A stretch of 64,000 bases of DNA, from positions 1 through 64,000 of the forward strand of contig NZ_JAAGPI010000033.1 of assembly GCF_017104715.1 (NCBI RefSeq), in the 5' to 3' direction. Below, one piece after another: positions 37,754-47,161 of this stretch; position 1 is the stretch's first letter; the number at the start of each line of letters is the position of its first letter. Made by a program: the position numbers and the translations under genes. The notes under the pieces were generated by a model. It was not told the DNA's origin. It saw only the letters and a program-made list of their open reading frames with translations, and did not search any database. The DNA comes from Burkholderia sp. Ac-20365. GTDB taxonomy: Bacteria > Pseudomonadota > Gammaproteobacteria > Burkholderiales > Burkholderiaceae.

Positions 37754-39268
37754 TTACTCGCTCTTCTCGCTCTTCTCACTCTTAGCGCCGACTTTCTCGG
37801 TTTTCGCGTCGCTCTCGTCTTTCTCCCATCCGCCGCCGAGCGCGAGGAACAGGTTCACCTGATCGACGGCAACCTGGCCCTCGGCGGCCGCCACCTGCGC
37901 GGCGACGGTGGTGAGCGTGCGCGTCGCGTCCAGATCGTCGATGAAGGTCTCGCGGCCAGCCGCATACAAGCGGTGTGTTTCGTCCGCCGACTGCACCGCC
38001 GACTTGTACGCGGTGCGCAATGCGTCGGCGCGCGTCGTGTCCGACGCGTAGGTCGACAGGTTCGTCTGCGTTTCGCGCAGCGCGTTCAGCACCACGCCAT
38101 CGAAGTGCGCGAGTGCGCCGCCGGTTGCCGCTTCGGCTTCGTGGACCCGCGCGCGCTGGCCGTTGATCGGGAACGTCCAGCTGATCAGCGGGCCGAACGC
38201 CCAGCGGTTGGTGGTCGGGCCGAACAGGTCGTCGACGACGCCGACCGACCCAACCGACGCACCGATGCTCACCGAAGGATAAAGCGCCGCCGTCGCCACG
38301 CCGATGCGCGCCGTCGACGCCGCCAGCAGTCGCTCGGCCTGGCGCACGTCGGGCCGGCGCTTGAGCAGCGCGGCACCGTCGCCGACGGGAATCGGCTCTT
38401 TCAGATGCGGCAGGCGGCTGCAGGTGAGGGCGGCGGGCGGCAGATCGTTCGGCGCCCGCGCAAGCAGCATCGCGAGCCGGTACTGCGCGGCGCGACGGCG
38501 TGCGATGAAGCGCGGAATATCGGCGGCGAGCGTGTCGGCCTGAGTCTGTCCGCGCGTCACGTCGGGCTGGTTGCCGCGGCCCGCGTCGCGCAGGCGCTGC
38601 GAGAGCTTGACGCGCTGCCGTTGCAACGCCAGCGACTTCTGCGCGATCTCCAGTTCTTCACCCGCCGAACACGATTCGACGTACGCACGCGCGACATCGG
38701 CGACGACGGTGATGCGCGCCAGATCGCTCGCGGCTTCGACGGCTTCGTCGTCCGCCTTCGCAGATTCAACGCCGCGTCGCAGCTTGCCGAACAGATCGAT
38801 TTCATACGACACGCTCAGATCGAGCGCGCCTTCGTTGACGACAGGAATCTTTTCCGACAGCAGATACTGTTCGGCCGATTCCTGCGCGCGCTGGAACGCC
38901 GCCGACGTCTTGCCGGAGAAGCCGCCCTGTTCGTTCGCGAAGTCGACTTGTGCACGCGAGCGTGCGAGATTGGCCGCTGCGACGCGCAGGTCGGTGTTCG
39001 ACGTCAACGCCTCGCTAACCAGTTGATCGAGCACGGGGTCGTCGTACAGGCGCCACCATTTCGACGGCACGGGTTGTTGCGAGACCGGCGCCTTGTCCGC
39101 GCCGTCGATGGTCGCATTCGCGTAGGGCGCATTGACGGCGGCGTTCTCGGGCAGCTTGTAGTTCGGGCCGACCGTCATGCAGCCGTTCAACGCGAGCACG
39201 ATGGGCAGCAACGCCAGACCGGCGCGTCTGGCCTTCGGGGACATGAAGCCTGACGAAAAGCGTTTCAT
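37754..39268 (-). CDS. Outer-membrane efflux lipoprotein (NodT/OprM family)
   Basis: A 504-residue TolC-type outer-membrane factor. The lipobox is VLALNGC (Cys near residue 30) followed by MTVGPNYKLPE, the classic NodT start. Two repeats of long helices and beta segments follow (SKWWRLYDDPVLDQLV; RRPDVRQAERLLAA). The C-terminus carries an unusual Lys/Glu/Ser-rich tail (KTEKVGAKSEKSEKSE) not usual in the family. The start overlaps the stop of the membrane-fusion gene (ATGA). Last gene of the MarR-controlled efflux operon; forms the exit duct. Confidence 0.93.
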   Translation of the reverse strand: MKRFSSGFMSPKARRAGLALLPIVLALNGCMTVGPNYKLPENAAVNAPYANATIDGADKAPVSQQPVPSKWWRLYDDPVLDQLVSEALTSNTDLRVAAANLARSRAQVDFANEQGGFSGKTSAAFQRAQESAEQYLLSEKIPVVNEGALDLSVSYEIDLFGKLRRGVESAKADDEAVEAASDLARITVVADVARAYVESCSAGEELEIAQKSLALQRQRVKLSQRLRDAGRGNQPDVTRGQTQADTLAADIPRFIARRRAAQYRLAMLLARAPNDLPPAALTCSRLPHLKEPIPVGDGAALLKRRPDVRQAERLLAASTARIGVATAALYPSVSIGASVGSVGVVDDLFGPTTNRWAFGPLISWTFPINGQRARVHEAEAATGGALAHFDGVVLNALRETQTNLSTYASDTTRADALRTAYKSAVQSADETHRLYAAGRETFIDDLDATRTLTTVAAQVAAAEGQVAVDQVNLFLALGGGWEKDESDAKTEKVGAKSEKSEKSE

Positions 39269-40266
39269 TGCGATGCGCCCGAAGCCGGATGCGTGGCGCT
39301 CGCCGGCGCCGTACCGACGATGGCCGCGCCCGTGGTCGAAGCGCCGGGCGCCGATACCGCAGCGGTATCCGATGCGGCCGTGCGTCGACCGATGGAAGGT
39401 CCGATGCCGCGCACCGACACCGTCGCCGTGCGGCCGGCGATCATGCGGAAGTCGGCGGGAATTTCGTCGAGCGCGACGCGCACGGGAATGCGCTGCGCGA
39501 GGCGCACCCAGCTGAACGCCGGGTTCACGTTCGGCAGCAGGTTCTGACTTTGCTGGCGGTCGCGGTCCTCGATCGCGGCGACGATGCTCAGCACATGGCC
39601 GCGCAGCACGCCCGGCTCGCCCATCACCTTGATGTCGACCTGCTGGCCGATGTCGATGCCGTGCAGCTTGGTTTCCTCGAAGTAGCCGTCGACGCGGAAC
39701 GAGTGCATGTCCACCACCGACAGCACCGGGCGACCCGCCGCAATGTACTCGCCGACGCGCGGCGCGCGGTCGTTCAGGTAGCCGTCGACTGGGCTGACGA
39801 TCACCGTGCGTTGCAGGTTCAGGCGCGCGGTATCGATGGCGACTTCGGCGTCGGCGAGCGCGGCGGCTGCCGTTTCGACGCGCGAATGCGTTTCTTCGAC
39901 CACTTCGCGCGCGACCAGATTGCCGAGCACGCGGTTACGGGCGTCTTCGCGGCGCGCCTGGTCGAGCGTCGCGCGGCGCTGCTGCGCGGTGGCCTGCGCG
40001 TTGCGCAGCGCGAGCGTGTAGCGCGCCTGGTCGATCACGAACAGCACTTCGCCGCGCTTGACCTGCTGGTTGTCGACCACCTTGACCTCGGTGATCAGGC
40101 CCGACACGTCGGGCGCCACCTGGATGACGTCGGCGCGCACGTGGCCGTCGCGCGTCCATGGCGCGAACATGTAGTAGTCGACCAGCTTCCACAGCACCAC
40201 GGCTGCAATCGCGACGACGATCAGGGTGAGCAGGATCTGCCCGACGGAGAACCAGGTTTTTTTCAC
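39265..40266 (-). CDS. Membrane-fusion (HlyD/AaeA-like) efflux subunit
   Basis: A 333-residue periplasmic adaptor. One N-terminal membrane anchor (residues 8-28), then the biotinyl-lipoyl half DVSGLITEVKVVDNQQVKRGEVLFVID, a coiled-coil hairpin, the second lipoyl half (TVIVSPVDGYLNDRAPRVGEYIAAG), and a Ser/Thr/Ala-rich tail. It resembles AaeA of the p-hydroxybenzoic acid efflux pump. Its start overlaps the stop of the DUF1656 gene by four bases (ATGA). It links the FUSC inner-membrane protein with the outer-membrane factor. Confidence 0.93.
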   Translation of the reverse strand: MKKTWFSVGQILLTLIVVAIAAVVLWKLVDYYMFAPWTRDGHVRADVIQVAPDVSGLITEVKVVDNQQVKRGEVLFVIDQARYTLALRNAQATAQQRRATLDQARREDARNRVLGNLVAREVVEETHSRVETAAAALADAEVAIDTARLNLQRTVIVSPVDGYLNDRAPRVGEYIAAGRPVLSVVDMHSFRVDGYFEETKLHGIDIGQQVDIKVMGEPGVLRGHVLSIVAAIEDRDRQQSQNLLPNVNPAFSWVRLAQRIPVRVALDEIPADFRMIAGRTATVSVRGIGPSIGRRTAASDTAAVSAPGASTTGAAIVGTAPASATHPASGASQ

Positions 40267-40472
40267 GTTATGAACCGGTGCGAAACGATGACGACAAGCC
40301 CCAGCACCAGAACATAGATGCCGAGATCGAAAATGGAACGGTGCCAGATGAAGCGGTACACGCCGATGCGCGCAAGCACATTGCGTATGACCAGATTCAC
40401 CAGATAGGCGATAAACATCAGCACCAGCACGGCTGGCACGAATACGCCGAGAATGTCGATTTCGCCGATCAT
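40263..40472 (-). CDS. DUF1656 small membrane protein (AaeX-like)
   Basis: A 69-residue protein with two hydrophobic segments (FVPAVLVLMFIAYLVNLV and FDLGIYVLVLGLVVIV) and the MIGEIDILGVFVPAV start. Length and order match AaeX of the aae efflux operon. The frame is open further upstream, but the ATG at 40472 gives the family length. The gene sits between FUSC and the fusion protein, as in aaeXAB-type operons; its exact role is not known. Confidence 0.88.
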   Translation of the reverse strand: MIGEIDILGVFVPAVLVLMFIAYLVNLVIRNVLARIGVYRFIWHRSIFDLGIYVLVLGLVVIVSHRFIT

Positions 40473-40506
40473 GTGCGCCGACAGAATGAAAGAAGTGGGT
40501 TGTGCA

Positions 40507-42666
40507 TCATGCCGCCGTCTCCGCTTGAGGCGGCACGCTGCCGGGCGCGGGTTGCGGCGGCGACAGCGACAGGCGCATGCCGACCAGTGCGTGCAATGTG
40601 TCGCGCAGCCAGCGCTCGCCGGACGGTGCGGCAGGCGCGGGCGGGGCGGGTTGCGCGCCTTGCGCTTCACCGGGTTGCGCTGCCTCGCCGGGTTGTCCCG
40701 CTTGCGCCTGCGCGATATTGAGCGTCGTCACGCGCTCAACGGCTGCATCGATCGAATCGATCAAACCGGCCGGCACCGGCTGCCGCGAGCGGCGCGCAAT
40801 GCAGTGCTCGAAATGTTGCCGCACGCCTGACAGCACGTCGTCGACGGAACCTTGCAGGTCGCTCGTCAACTTGCGGCGCGTGCGCCGAAGGTCGAGCGCA
40901 TTCAACGCGACGCGGAAATCGCGAAAGCTTTCGATCGACGGATGGCGGTGCGAATCGGAAGCCGCGTGGCGCGGCAGCAGTTGCATCAGCCGGTCGAGCA
41001 TGCGTGAGTACAGGTTGCGCTGATCTTCGATGGCGGCTGTCGACACGCATACGACGACGTCGGCCCATGCTGAACGCGTCAGGCGTTCGGCGGCGAGACC
41101 CGCGCCGAACGGGCGCGTCGCACGCGTCCAGAGGAAAGCGAACAGCAAGCCCGCGACACCCGCCAGATTGCTGTTGAGGAACACGAAGAAGTCGGCCTCG
41201 TAAGCGCTCTGGATGCTGATGAAGGTTGCCGTGTTGACGGCCGTGAGCATCGTCACGAGCGTGAACTGCGGGCGCGGAATCAGCGTGCCGATGATCAGGA
41301 ACGGCCCGGCGAAGATCAGCACCAGCATCGCGAAATCGTGCACGAGGGGCAGCACCACGAACACGTACAGCCCGGCCAGCACGACGCTCGCGCAGGTCGC
41401 GAGGAAGAACTTGAAGACGGCGGGCGCGGGCTCGTCGAGCGCGGCGAAGAAGCAGCAGGAGACGGCCGCAAGCGCTACTGCGGAGGCGCCGTCGTTCCAG
41501 CCCGACGAAATCCACAATCCGCACGCGACGATGATCGCGCCGACGGCCGAAGCCGTCGAAAACAGCATCATGCCGTAATCGAAGAAACGCTCCGTGCCGC
41601 CGAGCCGCCAGTGGCGAAAGTGCGGGCGCCACAGCACGGTTTCATGGACGATGGCCGCGCGCAGGCAGCGGATATCGCGCCACACGTCGATCACCTGACC
41701 GAGGCGCCACAACGCATTCGACAGCAGCGCGCCGTCCCAGCTCGCGAGGGCTTCTGCGGAAGGCCTGAGCGCATCCACGCGGGCGCGCAGCGCTTCCGCT
41801 TCATGGTCCGGCTCGTCCGCATGCTTCGCTTCGAGCGCGGGCGACTTGATCCATTTCGCGACGTCGCCGAGCAGCGTCTCGACTTCGGGCACATGCGCGC
41901 CGCGCTGCCGGACCAGTTCGATCAGCGGATCGGCCATCGATGAAATCAGCGGCAGGAAAATCTGCATGCGCCCCTGCAATGCACGCGCGCGGCGCACGAT
42001 ATCGGGCCGCGTGTGATCGTAGGTCAGCTGGCTCAACAGGAATTCGAGGCCGTTGACGGTGGCGGCTAGACGCTGGCGCGACGCCGAGATCGGCGCGCCC
42101 GCGACGCGGCCCGACAGCGTCTCGCTTGCGTAGAAGGCGGCATCGCGGAACCACGCATCGGTGCGCTCGATCAGCGTCGGCGCGAGACGGCTCGGAAACA
42201 CCGCGCTGCCGACGATGCTCGCCACCACGATGCCAAGCAGAATCTCTTCCGTACGGGTGATGGCCAGATCGAAGATGGTGGTCGGATTCGTGACGGCGGG
42301 CAGGGCGATCAGCGGCAGCGTGTAGCCGGCAAGCAGGAACACATAGCTGCGCGCCGTACGGTCGTTCATCGACAGATACAGCAGCGTGCCCGTCCATACC
42401 GCAACCAGCACGCTGAACAGGAACGGCGACTCGACGAAAGGCGGCACGATCACCACGGCGGCCGACGCGCCCAGCGCGGTGCCGAGCGCGCGGTACAGCG
42501 CTTTCGAGCGGGTTGCGCCGACGAACGGATTCGAGACGATATAGACGGTCGCCATCGCCCAGTACGGGCGCGGCAGTTCGAGCGCAAGGCCGATGTAAAG
42601 CGCAATCATCGCGGCCGCGAACGTCTTGGCGGAAAACAGCCAGTCGCGGACTGAGGGATAGACCAT
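40507..42666 (-). CDS. FUSC-family inner-membrane efflux protein (AaeB-like)
   Basis: A 719-residue aromatic-acid exporter family protein. It has two blocks of hydrophobic segments (about residues 10-170 and 370-520), each followed by a soluble part, the AaeB/FUSC layout. The start MVYPSVRDWLFSAKTFAAAM and ALELPRPYWAMATVYIVSNP are typical. The frame continues upstream through the MarR gene in another phase; the ATG at 42666 five bases after the MarR stop is the true start. A Pro/Ala/Gln-rich tail ends the protein. Likely exports hydroxybenzoate-like or toxic aromatic acids with the three genes downstream. Confidence 0.92.
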   Translation of the reverse strand: MVYPSVRDWLFSAKTFAAAMIALYIGLALELPRPYWAMATVYIVSNPFVGATRSKALYRALGTALGASAAVVIVPPFVESPFLFSVLVAVWTGTLLYLSMNDRTARSYVFLLAGYTLPLIALPAVTNPTTIFDLAITRTEEILLGIVVASIVGSAVFPSRLAPTLIERTDAWFRDAAFYASETLSGRVAGAPISASRQRLAATVNGLEFLLSQLTYDHTRPDIVRRARALQGRMQIFLPLISSMADPLIELVRQRGAHVPEVETLLGDVAKWIKSPALEAKHADEPDHEAEALRARVDALRPSAEALASWDGALLSNALWRLGQVIDVWRDIRCLRAAIVHETVLWRPHFRHWRLGGTERFFDYGMMLFSTASAVGAIIVACGLWISSGWNDGASAVALAAVSCCFFAALDEPAPAVFKFFLATCASVVLAGLYVFVVLPLVHDFAMLVLIFAGPFLIIGTLIPRPQFTLVTMLTAVNTATFISIQSAYEADFFVFLNSNLAGVAGLLFAFLWTRATRPFGAGLAAERLTRSAWADVVVCVSTAAIEDQRNLYSRMLDRLMQLLPRHAASDSHRHPSIESFRDFRVALNALDLRRTRRKLTSDLQGSVDDVLSGVRQHFEHCIARRSRQPVPAGLIDSIDAAVERVTTLNIAQAQAGQPGEAAQPGEAQGAQPAPPAPAAPSGERWLRDTLHALVGMRLSLSPPQPAPGSVPPQAETAA

Positions 42667-42671
42667 GGCGG

Positions 42672-43181
42672 TTATGCCTTGCGTTGGCTGCCGGATCGGG
42701 AGGATGCGGCTGGCTCGTCGGATGCGCCCCTGTCGGGAGTGACTGTAGCATCCAGCGACGCGTTGAACGCATTGAGCACCCGCAGCGTCGTCTCCAGGTC
42801 CTCGCGGCTCACGCCTTTGAGCACGCGCGCGCGCAGCTCCATCAGGCGCTCTTCCATGCGGGCGGTGACGGCGCGGCCTTCGTCGGTGAGGGTGATGGTC
42901 TTGGCGCGCCTGTCGTCGGGGTCTTCGTCGCGGCGCACGAGACCGGCCGCGCACAGCTGGTCGAGCAGACGCACGAGCGACGGGCCTTCGATCCCCACAT
43001 GCTCGGCGAGCGTGACCTGGCGCACGGCCTCGCCGAGGCGGTTGGCCGTGAGCAGCGGGCCGGCACACGCTTCCGACACGTTGTAAGCAGACAGCACGCT
43101 ATGACTCGAGCGGCGCCAGCGGCGCGCGGCGACGACCAGCGTGCTGCTGACGGAGCGGCGCAAAAGGTGGAGATTGACCAT
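42672..43181 (-). CDS. MarR-family transcriptional regulator of the efflux operon
   Basis: A 169-residue MarR-type winged-helix regulator: VTLAEHVGIEGPSLVRLLDQL is the recognition helix region and RRDEDPDDRRAKTITLTDEG the wing. It is the first gene of the row and ends five bases before the FUSC start, so it probably represses its own operon until an aromatic ligand binds. The 134-bp upstream gap is AT-rich and should hold promoter and operator. Confidence 0.92.
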   Translation of the reverse strand: MVNLHLLRRSVSSTLVVAARRWRRSSHSVLSAYNVSEACAGPLLTANRLGEAVRQVTLAEHVGIEGPSLVRLLDQLCAAGLVRRDEDPDDRRAKTITLTDEGRAVTARMEERLMELRARVLKGVSREDLETTLRVLNAFNASLDATVTPDRGASDEPAASSRSGSQRKA

Positions 43182-43315
43182 GGGCCGGGATTGTATGTCG
43201 ATTTTTATTCGTTAGCATCCTATCGACCTACATTTTTTAAGGGAATGCTACAAAGTTCACTTACGGTGTGTTTCAGCGGCGGGCTGCCGGCCGCTTTCGT
43301 GGGGTGAGAGCCGGC

Positions 43316-43897
43316 CTACTCGTCGTTCAGGCCCTTGCCTTCGAGGATCAGCGGCAAGCATTTGTCGATCCGCGCTTCGCGGGTTTTCGACTGTTTCGCC
43401 GACGAAAAATGCAACAGGTAGGCGCGTTGCCGTCCGGGCGTCAGCGCTTCGAAAGCCTTTTTGAGTTTGGGCAGTTTGTCGAGCCTGGACTGGAACTCCT
43501 CGGCCACTTCGAATTCATCCGTCGATTTGCGTTGCACTTTCAGACCGGCTTTTTCGACGTCGATGGCGGCGCGGACGTACGTCTTCAGTGTTGCTCGCAG
43601 CTTGACGATTTCCTGAAGACTCGTGAAGCGCACTTGCCGCGCGGACTGCACGTTCTCCGTCTGCTGCACGAGGATGCCTTTCGGGTCTTTCATCAGCGCG
43701 CCTTTGACGAACAGCAGCGCGCAGTATTCCTTGAAGCCGTGAATGAGCACGACGTTTTTATCGTCGACCGTGTAGCAGGGGACGCCCCATTTCAGCACTT
43801 CCGTGACGGGGCATTCGAGCACGATCGCGCGGAGTTTCTCCGTCTCTTCATGCCATTTGTCGAGTTTGCTGATATAGGCGTCGACCTTGGGATTCAT
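43316..43897 (-). CDS. YdeI/DUF1801-type protein
   Basis: A 193-residue two-part protein: an N-terminal DUF1801 domain (ETEKLRAIVLECPVTEVLKWGVPCY) and a C-terminal YdeI/OmpD-associated tail (FEALTPGRQRAYLLHFSSAKQSKTREARIDKC). YdeI proteins are small soluble proteins connected with stress and antimicrobial-peptide tolerance; mechanism unclear. Single gene. Confidence 0.88.
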   Translation of the reverse strand: MNPKVDAYISKLDKWHEETEKLRAIVLECPVTEVLKWGVPCYTVDDKNVVLIHGFKEYCALLFVKGALMKDPKGILVQQTENVQSARQVRFTSLQEIVKLRATLKTYVRAAIDVEKAGLKVQRKSTDEFEVAEEFQSRLDKLPKLKKAFEALTPGRQRAYLLHFSSAKQSKTREARIDKCLPLILEGKGLNDE

Positions 43898-43960
43898 CGT
43901 TGTCCCTCAGGAAAAAGGCGAGCCTATGGTACAGCCCGCCGCCTGGCGCAGCAAACCCGG

Positions 43961-45193
43961 TTAGAAGCGGTCCGCGCGGAACGGGCGCGGGTCGGCAATG
44001 GTCGCGGCGCCCGTCATCATCTCGGCCAGCAGCCGTCCCGTCACAGGTCCGAGCGTCAGCCCATGATGCGCATGGCCGAACGCGAACCACAGATCCTTGT
44101 GGCGCGGCGCCTGGCCGATGATGGGCATCATGTCCGGCGTGCACGGCCGCCTGCCTAGCCACGGGCGCTCATCCAGCCGCGCGCCGAGCGGAAATGTCTC
44201 GCGCGCGATCGGTTCGATGGCGTCCAGTTGCACGGGCGTCGCGGGCGCATCGCACGCGGCGAGTTCGGCGCCCGTCGTGAGCCGGATGCCGCGCGCCATC
44301 GGCGTGATCATGTAGCCGATCTCGGTGTCGAGCACGGGTTGATTCAGCCGCGCGCCGTTCTGCGTCGCGTAGTGCATGTGGTAGCCGCGCTTGACCGCGA
44401 GCGGCAGCCGGTAGCCAAAGCGCGCGCTGACGGTGTCCGACCACGGCCCGAGCGAGATCACGGCCGAATTCGCTTCGATGCGGCCTGCATCGGTATCGAC
44501 GCTCCAGTGCGGTTGCAGCGTCGCCGCATCGCCGATGAAGATACGGCCGCCAAGTTGCTCGAAGTAACGCGCATAGGCCGTGACGAGCGCGTTGGGATCG
44601 CTGACGGTATCGGCGTCGGTGTAGCGCAACGCGCCGAGCAAAGCGTGGCTCAGCGAAGGCTCGTCGCGGCGCAGTTGGGCTGCATCGAGTGTGTCGAACG
44701 ACACGCCGTATTCGGCTTGCCAGCGCTCGGCGTCGCGCAACGCGGCGTCCTGCTTGCGCGCGCTGCGGAACACCTTCAACCAGCCGCCCGTGCGCAGCAG
44801 CGCCTGCGCGCCCGATGCATCGATCAACGCGCGATGCTCGTCGACGCAATGCTCGATCAGCGTCGCATACGAGCGCGCAATTGCCGCATGACGATCGGCG
44901 CGCGAATAGTGCCAGTAGCGGTACAGAAACGGCAGCAGCTTAGGCATCGCGCTGACGTGATAGCGCACATCGAGCGAACGGTTGCGTGCATAGCGCAGCA
45001 GCGTGCCGGCGTCGCGCGGAAACGCATATGGATAGACACCTTCGCGCTGGATCAAGCCCGCGTTGCCGAACGAGGTCTCGTTGCCGGGCGCCTTGCGATC
45101 GACGAGCGCGACCGACAGCCCGCGCTTTTGCAGATGCACGGCAACCGACACACCCACCATGCCGGCACCGAGTACGACAGTATCGAACTTCAT
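43961..45193 (-). CDS. FAD-dependent D-amino-acid dehydrogenase-like oxidoreductase
   Basis: A 410-residue DadA/DAO-family flavoprotein. The N-terminal dinucleotide motif is VVLGAGMVGVSVAVHL (GxGxxG) followed by RKAPGNETSFGNAGLI, where FAD binds. The C-terminal FGHAHHGLTLGPVTGRLLAE is the second FAD contact. It would oxidise a D-amino acid or secondary amine to an imine. The gene lies behind a RidA gene, whose product hydrolyses such imines, in the amidase/MFS cluster. ATG at 45193; the upstream in-frame ATG at 45226 is less likely. Confidence 0.9.
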   Translation of the reverse strand: MKFDTVVLGAGMVGVSVAVHLQKRGLSVALVDRKAPGNETSFGNAGLIQREGVYPYAFPRDAGTLLRYARNRSLDVRYHVSAMPKLLPFLYRYWHYSRADRHAAIARSYATLIEHCVDEHRALIDASGAQALLRTGGWLKVFRSARKQDAALRDAERWQAEYGVSFDTLDAAQLRRDEPSLSHALLGALRYTDADTVSDPNALVTAYARYFEQLGGRIFIGDAATLQPHWSVDTDAGRIEANSAVISLGPWSDTVSARFGYRLPLAVKRGYHMHYATQNGARLNQPVLDTEIGYMITPMARGIRLTTGAELAACDAPATPVQLDAIEPIARETFPLGARLDERPWLGRRPCTPDMMPIIGQAPRHKDLWFAFGHAHHGLTLGPVTGRLLAEMMTGAATIADPRPFRADRF

Positions 45194-45218
45194 TGCCGCG
45201 TGTCCTCGCGCGATGGCA

Positions 45219-45572
45219 TCAGGCAAGCGCCGTCACGGCGATTTCGACATCCAGTCCCGCTCGCATCAGCAGGGCCTGCACACAGGCGCGCGTCGGTGCG
45301 TGACCGGCGGGCACCCAGGCATCCCACACGGCGTTGAATTCGTCGAAGTGCTTCGGGTCGCTTAGCCACACGTTCGCGGTGAGCACGCGCGTTTTATCGA
45401 CATTCGCCGACGCGAGCAACGTATCGATGCGCGTGAGGATTTCCGTTGCCTGCACAGTGATCGATGCGCCCGCCGTGTCGGGCACCTGGCCGGACAGATA
45501 GACGACGCCATTGGCGATCACTACCTGGCTCATGCGGGCATTGGTTTGCAGTCGTTTGATCTCGTTGGACAT
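45219..45572 (-). CDS. RidA-family enamine/imine deaminase
   Basis: A 117-residue RidA (YjgF/YER057c) protein. NGVVYLSGQVPD and the conserved Arg in APTRACVQA, needed for substrate carboxylate binding, are present, as is the closing VEIAVTA strand. RidA hydrolyses reactive 2-imino acids to keto acids. Located between the amidase and the DadA-like gene on the same strand, where it would clear the imine product. Confidence 0.92.
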   Translation of the reverse strand: MSNEIKRLQTNARMSQVVIANGVVYLSGQVPDTAGASITVQATEILTRIDTLLASANVDKTRVLTANVWLSDPKHFDEFNAVWDAWVPAGHAPTRACVQALLMRAGLDVEIAVTALA

Positions 45573-45588
45573 GATGATTGCAGATGAG

Positions 45589-47115
45589 TTAGACGGATGA
45601 CATGCCGGCCTGGATTTCGCCGGTCGAATCGAAAATGGGCGGCGCGGTGACGATCGACTTCAACGCCGGGTTCGGCTGTGTAAGGCGCGAGAGATCGGGG
45701 CGCGGGCGGCGCAAGGCGGTGTGGCGCTCGAAAGCCTGTTCCATCGCGCGCGCGACGGCCAGCGTCTTGAGATCGCCATGAAACGGTCCGACGATCTGCA
45801 AGCCGAACGGCATGCCCGCATCGTCGACGCCGCACGGCAGCGACAGCGCGGGATGCGTCGTCAGCGTCACCACATAGGTGAGCGCGAGCCAGCGGTAGTA
45901 GTTTTCCTGCGCGCGTCCGTTGATCTGCGCGGCATAGAGCTCGCGCCATGGGAACGGCGAGACGGGTGTGGTCGGCGAGAGGATCACGTCGTAACGCTCG
46001 AGCGCGGACTGGAAGCGCCGGTAAATACGTGTCTGTTCGGCTTGCGCCCATGCGCTGTCGGCGAGCGTCATTGCCGCGCCCATTTCGTAGTTCGCGCGCG
46101 TGTTCGGCCCGAGTGCGCTGGGGTCGCGCGCGTACGCGTCGCGCAAACCCGCGACGAAGCTCTCCGCGCGGATCACGTCGAATGCGCGGTGTGCATCGCC
46201 GAGATCGAACTGGACCGGCTCGCAGGTTTGCACCATCGGCGCGAGTGCAGCCATTCGCGAGCGGAAGAGGGCCCGGATGCCGTCATCGACGTCGCAGCAG
46301 CCGAAGTCTTCCGTGTAGCCGACGCGCAGCGTCGCGAGATCGAGCGGCGGAATCGCTGAAAAACCGGCTGCGTCGACTTCGTAGCTCAGCGGATCGCTGG
46401 TGGACAGGCCAGCCGTTGCCGCGAGTTGCAACGCCGTCTCTTCGACGTCGCGCCCCATCGGCCCGACGACGGAAATCGGCGTCCAGCCGAGCAGCCGACG
46501 CGCGTTCGGCACGAGTCCCGCGGATGGCCGGAAGCCGACCACGCCGCATTTCGAAGCGGGAATGCGCAGCGAGCCGCCCGTGTCGGAGCCTGTGCACACG
46601 GGCAGCATGTCGCACGCGAGCGCCGCTGCCGATCCGCCCGACGAACCGCCCGCATTCAGTTCCGTGTTGAACGGATTGCCCGTCGCGCCCCACACGGGGT
46701 TGCGCGTGTTCGCACCCGCGCCCAGTTCAGGCACGTTGGTCTTGGCGACGAGAATCGCGCCCGCCGCGCGCAGCCGTTCGACCAGCACGACATCGCGCGA
46801 TGGCACGTGGCCGCGCGACATCGGCGAGCCATAAGTGGTCAGCAGGCCCGCCGTGTCTTCGAGATCCTTCACGCCTAGCGGCAGACCATGCAGCAGTCCG
46901 AGCGGCTCGCCGTTCAGCGCCTTGCGCTCGGCCGCCTTCGCGGCCTTGCGCGCGTCGTCGTAACAGGTCGCCGTGATTGCGTTGACGGCGGGGTTGATCG
47001 CTTCGATCCGTTCGATACAGGCGTCGAGTAGTTCGACGGGCGAAATCTCCTTCGCGCCGATCATCCGTCGCAACTCGACGGCGTTCCGGGCGACGAGTTC
47101 GTCGTGATCAGACAT
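45589..47115 (-). CDS. Amidase signature family enzyme
   Basis: A 508-residue amidase. The Ser-cisSer-Lys triad is visible: Lys in AILVAKTNVPELG, the glycine-serine motif GGSSGGSAAALA, and the nucleophile Ser in GSDTGGSLRIPAS. It hydrolyses an amide to the acid and ammonia; related enzymes act on aryl amides, nicotinamide or hydantoin-derived amides. It heads the minus-strand part after the MFS gene and is followed by RidA and the DadA-like gene, suggesting one catabolic route. ATG at 47115. Confidence 0.92.
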   Translation of the reverse strand: MSDHDELVARNAVELRRMIGAKEISPVELLDACIERIEAINPAVNAITATCYDDARKAAKAAERKALNGEPLGLLHGLPLGVKDLEDTAGLLTTYGSPMSRGHVPSRDVVLVERLRAAGAILVAKTNVPELGAGANTRNPVWGATGNPFNTELNAGGSSGGSAAALACDMLPVCTGSDTGGSLRIPASKCGVVGFRPSAGLVPNARRLLGWTPISVVGPMGRDVEETALQLAATAGLSTSDPLSYEVDAAGFSAIPPLDLATLRVGYTEDFGCCDVDDGIRALFRSRMAALAPMVQTCEPVQFDLGDAHRAFDVIRAESFVAGLRDAYARDPSALGPNTRANYEMGAAMTLADSAWAQAEQTRIYRRFQSALERYDVILSPTTPVSPFPWRELYAAQINGRAQENYYRWLALTYVVTLTTHPALSLPCGVDDAGMPFGLQIVGPFHGDLKTLAVARAMEQAFERHTALRRPRPDLSRLTQPNPALKSIVTAPPIFDSTGEIQAGMSSV

Positions 47116-47161
47116 GGTCCAGGTTCCCGTTGGTCCTGCGTCTTGCTGATTGCATAAGAAG

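Noticed and set aside
43900..45337. Plus-strand frames over the DadA-like gene
   Set aside because: Shadow of a clear flavoprotein gene on the other strand.
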